In this document: positions 1-5,413 of the stretch, in pieces
Numbering within the stretch: position 1 is the first letter of the stretch
Layout: each line of letters begins with the position of its first letter
NCBI GenBank assembly: GCA_937942935.1
Contig: CALDGT010000081.1
Coordinates: 1-5,869 of the forward strand
From: an uncultured Chloroflexota bacterium
Lineage (GTDB): Bacteria; Chloroflexota; Anaerolineae; Aggregatilineales; Phototrophicaceae
Length of the DNA stretch: 5,869 bases
Direction of reading: 5' to 3'
Notes under the pieces: generated by a model
Told to the model about the DNA's origin: nothing
The model's database searches: none
What the model saw: the letters and a program-made list of their open reading frames with translations, nothing else
Translations under genes and position numbers: made by a program

Positions 1-776
1 TCCTGAAATTCATCTAGCCGTTCTTGCACATCATCCGATGGCACGAGTGCGCCTGCACTCACGGTTATGAGCGCCAAAATTGTCCCCGCGAGCAAAAATT
101 GTCCGCGTAAATGGCGGGGTGGACGCATCCCCTTGCTATACCACACCCATTCTTGGTTATCCAAATACGAGCGTGCGATTAATATTAGCGAGACGAAAAT
201 GAACCCGACCAGATAAACGGTCAAATCTGCATCGCCACTATAAAATATCAAATTTGCGCCCAAAATGATGCCAACTGGCAAAATCACACGCCATACATGG
301 TCAACACGGAAGGTATGCCATGCGGCGTTGTATCCCAAAAACCAGAGTAATATCGCCACTAGCAGAGTGAAAACAAGGTCATCCTGATTAATTCCGCCCG
401 TTTGGACGGCGACACCCCACTCGACCAAGCGCGTGAATACCTGAATCAGTCCCGCGCCCAAATCGCTACCTGTGAGTGAGATGGCGCTAATTAGCAGGGC
501 GATACACACGCCATACGTGGCGCTCACGATGAGACCGAGCAATTCACCGAATTGACTGCGCGAGAATATTAACCCGAATGCGGTGCTGACAAAGGTCATT
601 GGGATGATGACCGACATATTGAGGGGCCAACTGGCGCTAAAGAACGATAGCGGGATGAGGAGTGTTAAAGCTGTGACCAACATCCAACCCACAAAATCAC
701 TCGGCATGAAAAAGGTGCGTAGCCGTTTGAATTGGCGTTGGATGAAGGATGCTTTTTGTGCAGAATTTGAAGTCAT
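1..776 (-). CDS. TgpA-like transglutaminase membrane protein, N-terminal part (partial)
   Basis: The frame is open from an ATG at 776 to the left edge, giving 258 residues with no stop, so the C-terminus is missing. Hydropathy by eye shows a short basic cytoplasmic N-terminus (Arg/Lys-rich, residues 14-20) followed by about seven membrane segments, roughly at 28-49, 54-72, 79-101, 135-149, 163-178, 182-201 and 227-246. The block at 148-167 (GYNAAWHTFRVDHVWRVILP) and the later REF-like stretch RSYLDNQEWVWY resemble what I remember of the membrane part of TgpA-type transglutaminases from Chloroflexota. Those proteins usually continue with an extracytoplasmic transglutaminase core (Cys-His-Asp) and a further helix, which would lie outside the window. 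The catalytic domain is therefore not seen, and the name rests on the N-terminal membrane part only. No clear Shine-Dalgarno precedes the ATG. A good promoter candidate lies 39 bases upstream. It is divergent from the TIR-TPR gene. It could instead be another polytopic membrane protein of unknown role. Confidence 0.7.
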   Translation of the reverse strand, partial: MTSNSAQKASFIQRQFKRLRTFFMPSDFVGWMLVTALTLLIPLSFFSASWPLNMSVIIPMTFVSTAFGLIFSRSQFGELLGLIVSATYGVCIALLISAISLTGSDLGAGLIQVFTRLVEWGVAVQTGGINQDDLVFTLLVAILLWFLGYNAAWHTFRVDHVWRVILPVGIILGANLIFYSGDADLTVYLVGFIFVSLILIARSYLDNQEWVWYSKGMRPPRHLRGQFLLAGTILALITVSAGALVPSDDVQERLDEFQ

Positions 777-814
777 GAGTTATTTTATCTGGTATCCATC
801 ACAATATTACCCTC

Positions 815-843
815 ATTCTAATGATGCGAGGCGCGTTTGGCAA
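815..843 (-). promoter_or_regulatory. Promoter candidate for the transglutaminase-like gene
   Basis: Read on the minus strand, there is a -35 box TTGCCA (838-843, 5 of 6 consensus bases), a 17-base spacer, and a -10 box TAGAAT (815-820, 5 of 6). Transcription would start near 808 and leave a leader of about 30 bases before the ATG at 776. Box quality, ideal spacing and position all agree, but this is a by-eye match to the sigma-70-type consensus only. Confidence 0.5.
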
Positions 844-881
844 CCAACGGATAGCCACCTATTGCAATGTGATTAACCTTT

Positions 882-910
882 TTGCACAGCCTAATACCAT
901 GTGTTATATT
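882..910 (+). promoter_or_regulatory. Promoter candidate (extended -10) for the TIR-TPR gene
   Basis: A weak -35 box TTGCAC (882-887, 3 of 6) is followed by a 17-base spacer and a -10 box TATATT (905-910, 5 of 6). The -10 is preceded by TGT at 902-904, the extended -10 element that can compensate for a poor -35. The predicted transcript start near 917 gives a leader of about 27 bases to the ATG at 944. It also argues against translation from the upstream in-frame ATG at 821, which would lie outside this transcript. Confidence 0.45.
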
Positions 911-931
911 CCCATTGGTTATAAAAACTGT

Positions 932-936
932 GAGGT
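932..936 (+). promoter_or_regulatory. Ribosome binding site fixing the TIR-TPR start
   Basis: GAGGT lies 7 bases before the ATG at 944. An in-frame ATG at 821 would add 41 residues with no domain character (Cys-rich, no conserved motif). The TIR strand A motif (DVFISYS) begins directly after the ATG at 944, as is usual for N-terminal TIR domains. The site therefore decides the start. Confidence 0.7.
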
Positions 937-943
937 TAGCATT

Positions 944-3160
944 ATGTCGGATGTATTTATATCGTATTCACGGGAAGATAAAGCCTTCGTTAGCCAATTG
1001 CGCGAGGCATTTTTGCAAAAATCCAAAGAGGTGTGGATAGATTGGGAATCTATCCCTGCTTCACAATCATGGTGGGACGAAATTAAACGCGGAATCGCCA
1101 CCGCCAATAATTTTGTGGTGGTCATGTCGCCTAATTCCATGTCATCACCGATTTGTCATCTGGAAATTGAATATGCACGGTCATTGGGTAAAAGGATTAT
1201 TCCCGTACTTCACATCAAACCCAACCGCGAGGCATGTTTAATCGGTATCACCAAGCGACTCGCCAACCCTGATAGTAGCCAAGACATCACACGCGAATTG
1301 TGGGGCAATCGGCAATCGCACACGATTTATGATGACAATCAAAAGGCACTCGCGCCCATCAATTATTTTTTCTTTGAACCAGTTGATAATTTTAACGACA
1401 AATTTGAGAACCTACTCGATATCATCCAAACTGATTTCTCGCACAAAGAAATTCATACTCGACTCGGATTACGGGCAGGGCAATGGGCATCGCGTGACCG
1501 TGATGTGAGTTTTTTGCTGATTGGTGAAGAACTGAGAGACGCGGAAAATTGGATGAATGAGGCGCTTGCAGATGTGAAAAATCCGCCCGTGACCGATTTA
1601 CAAGCGGAATATATCCGCGCTAGCCGTCAAACAGAAGATAAAAATACCCAACATCTGCATGATATGGAAGCAGAACGGCAAAAATTGGCGGATGATGTGC
1701 AATCTGAACGGGCAAAATTGACTGATACAGAACGTGTTCGCACACAATTGTTAACCAATATTCGGCGCATTATCATGATAAGCTCTATAGCAATTGTTAT
1801 ACTGATAATTATCGCATTGGGTGCATTTGGTCTGCGACAGAGCGCCTTATATGACTTAGATATAGTTAACACACAAGTTGTTTACGCTCAAGCAACCGCC
1901 ACACAAGCCGCAATTATCCAATATATTACGAATTATTTTGCTAGTAATATGCTTCAAAACCCTGAAAACCTTGATTTACAAATTGAACAAATGAGCCAAC
2001 TACTAATACGCTATCCGAGTCAAGAACATGCTTATATAGCTCGCGCACTCATTTATATAAATGCGGGGCGTTACATAGAAGCCATATTAGATTTTGATGA
2101 GGCATTACGATTGAATCCTAATAGTTCGCTTATTTACTATAATCGAGGGGTCGCTTATGGTTATTTAGGGGAATATGAGCAAGCAATACAAGAGTATGAT
2201 AAGGCTCTACAACTTGACCCCAATGATATATATGCTTACACTAACCGAGGAATTGCTTATGGTAATTTAGGAGATTATAAATATGCAATATTAAACTTTA
2301 ATGAGGCGCTATCGCTTAACTCGAAATTAAGTGAAGCGTATTACAGCCGTGGTGTTGCTTATTTTAATTTAGAAAAGTATGAGGATGCAATAGCAGATTT
2401 TGATGAGGTACTACGACTGAATCCTAATGATGCTATTGCTTATAGCAACCGTGGAGCCGCTTATCTCAATCTAGAAAAGTATGAGGATGCAATAGCAGAT
2501 TTTAATGAGGTATTATACCTAAACCCTGATGATATTAATATCTACTTTACGCGAGGTAATGCTTATGCTGATTTAGGTAAATATGAGGATGCAATAGCTG
2601 ATTTTGATGAGATGCTACGACTAAATCCTAATGATGAAAGAGCCTATACTAATCGTGGTAATGCTTATGTTAGTTTAGGTAAATATGAGGAATCATTAAT
2701 AGATTTTAATGAAGCGTTACGACTGAATCCTAATGATGCTCGATTCTATATCAATCGAGGGGGTGTTTATCAATCTTTAGGGAATAATAATCTTGCAATA
2801 GCAGATTTTGATGAGGCATTACGATTAAATCCAGAATTCGCTGAGGCATATTACGGTCGTGGGAATGCTTACTATAATTTAAGAGAATATCAGCAGGCAA
2901 TAGCAGATTTCGATCAGGCATTACGACTAAATCCAGAATTTGCAGAAGCATATTATAATCGTGCTATTGCTTATTTTGATTTAGTCCAACTTGTTGGTGA
3001 TACATCCAACGAAGGCACTTTAAATTCCTACAAGCAAAATGCGGTTTTAGACTGGCGTATGGCAGAATCTCTAGGTTCTGAATTGCCACAAGAACTTCAG
3101 TATGTAATTACCCATATTGAAGAGTCAATCAATACCCTCACTCTCACACCTAAACCATAA
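944..3160 (+). CDS. TIR domain - coiled coil - transmembrane - TPR repeat protein
   Basis: The protein has 738 residues. A TIR domain covers about 1-135: strand A/box 1 DVFISYSRED (4-12), a BB-loop-like region with W43-W44 (about 34-50), and the CHLE motif at 71-74. E74 sits where NAD-cleaving TIR domains carry the catalytic Glu (usually WCxxE, here ICHLE). Residues 166-230 form a conserved-looking linker (HTRLGLRAGQW, RDVSFLLIGEELRDAENW, EYIRASR) that I recall between TIR or caspase-like heads and repeat tails in cyanobacterial and Chloroflexota proteins. A charged coiled coil follows (about 229-268), then one membrane helix (276-297) with Arg 264, 266, 274 and 275 on its N-terminal side. 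That predicts TIR inside and the C-terminus outside. Nine 34-residue TPR units fill 360-665, with a degenerate tenth after 666 acting as a cap. TPRs bind proteins or peptides. TIRs hydrolyse NAD or make cyclic ADP-ribose signals in bacterial immunity. A sensor/effector role is inferred. The gene stands alone, with its own promoter and ribosome binding site. The TPR part is AT-richer than the TIR part. Confidence 0.88.
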   Translation: MSDVFISYSREDKAFVSQLREAFLQKSKEVWIDWESIPASQSWWDEIKRGIATANNFVVVMSPNSMSSPICHLEIEYARSLGKRIIPVLHIKPNREACLIGITKRLANPDSSQDITRELWGNRQSHTIYDDNQKALAPINYFFFEPVDNFNDKFENLLDIIQTDFSHKEIHTRLGLRAGQWASRDRDVSFLLIGEELRDAENWMNEALADVKNPPVTDLQAEYIRASRQTEDKNTQHLHDMEAERQKLADDVQSERAKLTDTERVRTQLLTNIRRIIMISSIAIVILIIIALGAFGLRQSALYDLDIVNTQVVYAQATATQAAIIQYITNYFASNMLQNPENLDLQIEQMSQLLIRYPSQEHAYIARALIYINAGRYIEAILDFDEALRLNPNSSLIYYNRGVAYGYLGEYEQAIQEYDKALQLDPNDIYAYTNRGIAYGNLGDYKYAILNFNEALSLNSKLSEAYYSRGVAYFNLEKYEDAIADFDEVLRLNPNDAIAYSNRGAAYLNLEKYEDAIADFNEVLYLNPDDINIYFTRGNAYADLGKYEDAIADFDEMLRLNPNDERAYTNRGNAYVSLGKYEESLIDFNEALRLNPNDARFYINRGGVYQSLGNNNLAIADFDEALRLNPEFAEAYYGRGNAYYNLREYQQAIADFDQALRLNPEFAEAYYNRAIAYFDLVQLVGDTSNEGTLNSYKQNAVLDWRMAESLGSELPQELQYVITHIEESINTLTLTPKP
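2021..2938 (+). repeat. Nine tandem 102-bp units encoding TPR repeats
   Basis: Nine contiguous 34-codon units without spacers encode residues 360-665, and a degenerate tenth begins at 2939. Each unit has the TPR pattern: small residue/Tyr and N-R-G near the start, Y-x-x-L-x-x-Y-x-x-A in the middle, and D-F-x-x-A/V-L-x-L-N-P at the end. The units beginning at 2327 and 2429 share a 31-base identical block (2371-2401 and 2473-2503), exactly 102 bases apart. The last two full units share the ends LRLNPEFAEAYY. Such near-identity at DNA level points to recent unit duplication or gene conversion and to a copy number that may vary between strains. Confidence 0.85.
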
Positions 3161-3200
3161 AAAATTAGGCGGATGCGTGGATTTTCTCCATACATCCGCC
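3159..3200 (-). terminator. Rho-independent terminator of the M20 peptidase gene
   Basis: Arms 3168-3180 and 3188-3200 pair as an 8-bp GC-rich stem (GGCGGATG/CATCCGCC), then a mismatch and a wobble, then three more pairs, closing a 7-base loop. On the minus strand the stem is followed after three bases by a six-T run (3159-3164), the classical layout. It starts 17 bases after the peptidase stop codon. On the plus strand no T-run follows the stem, so it should end the convergent TIR-TPR transcript poorly, although the hairpin would still form at that mRNA's 3' end. Confidence 0.8.
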
Positions 3201-3217
3201 CAGCAATATCCCCTAAA

Positions 3218-4609
3218 TTACACCCCAACCTCATACAAATATTGAATCGCGGTCTGAATGCCACGATGGAACATGCTGATGGTGAAGTTTTCGTTGGGTC
3301 CGTGTGCGCCATCGGTATTCAAAGCATAGCCCATCAAGACGACAGGTGTCCCCAATTCACGGCGGAAATCGGCAACGATGGGGATGCTCCCGCCTTCACG
3401 CATGAAAACTGGTTTTGCGCCCCACGCTTTTTCATAAGCACGGATGGCGGCTTTCATATACGGATTATCCAATTCAACCAAACCCGGATTCCCATTTCCG
3501 GGGAGCATTTTTACTTCTACAGTTACGGACGGCGGGGCAATTTTGGCGACATAATCCCGAATATGTTCAAAAATTTTCACAGGATTTTGATGCGCGACCA
3601 ACCGACAGGTGATTTTTGCCATTGCTTTCATTGGCAACACCGTTTTAATGCCTTCACCTGTGAATCCGCCTAAAATGCCATTCAATTCCAGTGTAGGGCG
3701 TGCGCCGATGCGTTCCCGAATGGTGAATTCTTTTTCGCCCCATACTTGCTTCACACCTGTGATATTTTTCCAATAATCATCAGATGGATTGGTCTTTTTG
3801 AGTTCTGCGCGTTCTTCATCGCCTAATTTGACCACATCATCATAAAATCCGGGGACGGTAATCGTACCATTTTCATCGTGTAATTTTGCGACAATTTCGG
3901 TGAGGGCTTGAATTGGGTTATGTACCGCACCACCATAACTACCACTGTGTAAATCTTTATTCGGTCCGACCACATGAATTTCAAACCCGACCAATCCGCG
4001 CAGGGCATAAATGATGCTTGGTTGGTCTTCTGTATCCATGCCCGTATCCGAAATGATGCACACATCGGCTTTGAGCATCTCGCGGTGGTCTTGGATGAAT
4101 TTGACCAAATTTGGCGAGCCGATTTCTTCTTCACCCTCAATGAGTAATTTGACATTCACGGGTAATTTGCCTTCTGTCTTGAGGACAGATTCAACCGCCT
4201 TGATATGAATGAACATTTGCCCTTTATCATCTGTTGCCCCACGCGCAAAAATTTTGCCATCGCGTTCTGTCGGTTCAAACGGGTCATTAAGCCAGCCATC
4301 TTCTTTGACAGCAGGTTGGACATCATAATGCCCGTAAATGAGGACTGTTTTGGCAGATGCGCCCGCACCGAGCCATTCGCCATAGACGACAGGATGCGAT
4401 GGTTTTTGTGGTGTGTATTCGCCTGTAGGCATGATGGCGACATTTTGCAAGCCAGCGCGTTTCATATTATCGGCAATCCAATTTGCCGCCTCTTGTACTG
4501 CCCCGCGATGTTCGGGTTCTGTGCTGACACTGGGCATACGGAGTAAATCGAGCAATTGTTGTGTAAAAGATTGTGCATTATCATGAGCATATTCAAAAGG
4601 TGTTGGCAT
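3218..4609 (-). CDS. M20 family metallo-dipeptidase (CNDP-like)
   Basis: This complete 463-residue protein has the length usual for the carnosinase-like (CNDP) branch of M20, a cytoplasmic two-metal exopeptidase family that hydrolyses dipeptides and short peptides. Visible active-site elements are H94 and D96 in GHYDVQPA, the bridging D127 in RGATDDKG, the catalytic E161 and metal ligand E162 in EGEEEIGS, D188 in ISDTG, and H436 near the C-terminus in DGAHGPNE. H221 in DLHSGSYGG lies in the lid/dimerisation domain (about 205-325) and matches the histidine that reaches into the partner subunit's active site. R336 (CRLV) and the GGSIP loop (407-411) are also in place. There is no signal peptide or membrane segment. 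The ATG at 4609 has a strong ribosome binding site 9 bases upstream. The gene is convergent with TIR-TPR, divergent from the protease gene, and has its own terminator. The substrate cannot be told from sequence. Nothing looks damaged. Confidence 0.95.
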   Translation of the reverse strand: MPTPFEYAHDNAQSFTQQLLDLLRMPSVSTEPEHRGAVQEAANWIADNMKRAGLQNVAIMPTGEYTPQKPSHPVVYGEWLGAGASAKTVLIYGHYDVQPAVKEDGWLNDPFEPTERDGKIFARGATDDKGQMFIHIKAVESVLKTEGKLPVNVKLLIEGEEEIGSPNLVKFIQDHREMLKADVCIISDTGMDTEDQPSIIYALRGLVGFEIHVVGPNKDLHSGSYGGAVHNPIQALTEIVAKLHDENGTITVPGFYDDVVKLGDEERAELKKTNPSDDYWKNITGVKQVWGEKEFTIRERIGARPTLELNGILGGFTGEGIKTVLPMKAMAKITCRLVAHQNPVKIFEHIRDYVAKIAPPSVTVEVKMLPGNGNPGLVELDNPYMKAAIRAYEKAWGAKPVFMREGGSIPIVADFRRELGTPVVLMGYALNTDGAHGPNENFTISMFHRGIQTAIQYLYEVGV

Positions 4610-4618
4610 TTTTTAGAT

Positions 4619-4624
4619 TCTCCT
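4619..4624 (-). promoter_or_regulatory. Ribosome binding site of the M20 peptidase gene
   Basis: AGGAGA on the minus strand, 9 bases before the ATG at 4609. It is a near-consensus Shine-Dalgarno and supports that start over internal ATGs. Confidence 0.75.
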
Positions 4625-4652
4625 GCGTGATTTTGCGTTTCTAATAAAACAT

Positions 4653-4664
4653 CTATGAACATAG
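4653..4664. promoter_or_regulatory. Small dyad upstream of the M20 peptidase gene
   Basis: CTATG-AA-CATAG is a perfect 5-bp inverted repeat with a 2-base centre, 44 bases upstream of the peptidase ATG. A looser pair (CCAAC 4679-4683, GTTGG 4694-4698) lies next to it. On the minus strand a good -35-like TTGGCA occurs at 4677-4682, but I find no convincing -10 at the right distance, so the peptidase promoter is not resolved. The dyad could be an operator or chance in AT-rich DNA. Confidence 0.25.
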
Positions 4665-4717
4665 TTTATATGGATGTGCCAACCTGTGCTATAGTTGGTC
4701 TTATAACATGGCTATAA

Positions 4718-4735
4718 ATACAGATAATTCTGTAT
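4718..4735. promoter_or_regulatory. 18-bp operator-like dyad before the site-2 protease operon
   Basis: Perfect 7-bp arms ATACAGA (4718-4724) and TCTGTAT (4729-4735) flank the centre TAAT. The dyad contains GATAAT at 4723-4728, a 5-of-6 match to a -10 box, with only a weak -35-like TTATAA 16 bases upstream (4701-4706). A repressor bound here would cover the -10 and the start of transcription (about 4735). The symmetry is seen directly. The operator role is inferred, and I do not recognise a regulator family with this site. Confidence 0.4.
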
Positions 4736-4745
4736 ATGGATGAAT

Positions 4746-4751
4746 GAGGAG
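4746..4751 (+). promoter_or_regulatory. Ribosome binding site deciding a GTG start for the protease
   Basis: GAGGAG lies 6 bases before the in-frame GTG at 4758. The alternative ATG at 4740 has no purine-rich site at proper distance, lies almost on the predicted transcript start, and would place this Shine-Dalgarno inside the coding region. The GTG is therefore preferred. Confidence 0.6.
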
Positions 4752-4757
4752 TTTTTC

Positions 4758-5411
4758 GTGTTATTTTTTCTGAATGGTGTTCCGAATGAATTAGTTCTCC
4801 CGATTATGATGGGCGTTTTTTTGGGTGCGCTCATTGGTATGACAGTTCATGAATTTGCACATAATTATGTGGGGCATCTCATGGGAGACCCCAACCCTAA
4901 ACGACTTGGCAAACTGACCTTAAATCCTGCCGTACATATCAACCCACCCGGATTTTTGATGTTTTTGCTCATCGGATTTGGTATTTTGGGGAGCGCCCCA
5001 ATTGCCGCGCACCGCATGAAGAATCCGCGTTGGGGATATTTAGCGGCTGTGGCGGCGGGTCCATTTTCTAATTTATTGGTGGCGATTGTGTTTGGCATCG
5101 TATTTCGGGTGGTTTTTAATTCACAAGGCTTGACTAATTTCACATGGATGGTCTTGTATATTGTCAATTTCAACTTGTTGCTATTCATCTTCAATTTGTT
5201 GCCCGTGTTCCCGATTGATGGTTGGCATATCACCCTCGCATTATTACCCTCTGAACAAGCCTACTGGTGGAAATCGAAAGCCATGATAACCCAATATATT
5301 TTCATTGGCTTATTTGTGGCGAGTTTTGTTTTGCCCCCTAGTTTAGATGTTTTGGGTATGATTATTGGGCAACCCGTTTCGGTGCTTGGACGCGCAATTA
5401 TGGGATTTTGA
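4758..5411 (+). CDS. Site-2 protease family zinc metalloprotease (M50)
   Basis: From the GTG start the protein has 217 residues; the ATG at 4740 would give 223. It is a compact polytopic membrane protein of the minimal site-2 protease type, which cleaves substrates within the membrane. The zinc motif HEFAH lies at residues 31-35 inside the first helix (about 13-32). The downstream family signature GKLTLNPAVHINP is at about 51-63. AAGPFSNLL (99-107) matches the conserved AGPxxN helix. FPIDGW (151-156) supplies the third metal ligand, D154. About five to six hydrophobic segments are visible, the last near 176-194. There is no PDZ or CBS domain, so it is the short form found in many bacteria whose substrates are mostly unknown. 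It is divergent from the M20 gene and 2 bases ahead of the HD gene, so probably co-transcribed and translationally coupled. A dyad overlaps its probable promoter. No catalytic residue is missing. Confidence 0.9.
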   Translation: MLFFLNGVPNELVLPIMMGVFLGALIGMTVHEFAHNYVGHLMGDPNPKRLGKLTLNPAVHINPPGFLMFLLIGFGILGSAPIAAHRMKNPRWGYLAAVAAGPFSNLLVAIVFGIVFRVVFNSQGLTNFTWMVLYIVNFNLLLFIFNLLPVFPIDGWHITLALLPSEQAYWWKSKAMITQYIFIGLFVASFVLPPSLDVLGMIIGQPVSVLGRAIMGF

Positions 5412-5413
5412 GC

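Noticed and set aside
583..876. 97-codon plus-strand reading frame
   Set aside because: It lies mostly antisense to the transglutaminase-like gene, runs into the intergenic region, and its product looks random.
821..943. In-frame upstream start that would lengthen the TIR-TPR protein by 41 residues
   Set aside because: There is no ribosome binding site, the stretch overlaps the two promoter candidates, and the added residues have no domain character. The ATG at 944 has a good site and begins the TIR fold directly.
2021..2938. Regularly spaced repeats as a possible CRISPR array
   Set aside because: The 102-base units are in frame, contiguous and code for TPRs; there are no spacers or palindromic repeats.
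3173..3673. 166-codon plus-strand reading frame opposite the M20 gene
   Set aside because: It is antisense to a strongly conserved enzyme with a complete active site, and the translation has no recognisable motif.
944..4609. TIR gene as part of a Thoeris or CBASS-like operon with the neighbouring peptidase
   Set aside because: The peptidase is on the opposite strand with its own terminator and is an ordinary M20 enzyme. No ThsA, cyclase, SAVED or STING partner is present.
4654..4682. Minus-strand promoter built on TTGGCA (4677-4682) for the peptidase gene
   Set aside because: At 16-18 bases spacing the candidate -10 boxes (GTTCAT, TTCATA, TCATAG) match the consensus poorly, so no promoter is called.
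4865..5233. 122-codon minus-strand reading frame opposite the site-2 protease
   Set aside because: It is a shadow of the protease gene: there is no ribosome binding site and the composition is that expected of an antisense frame.
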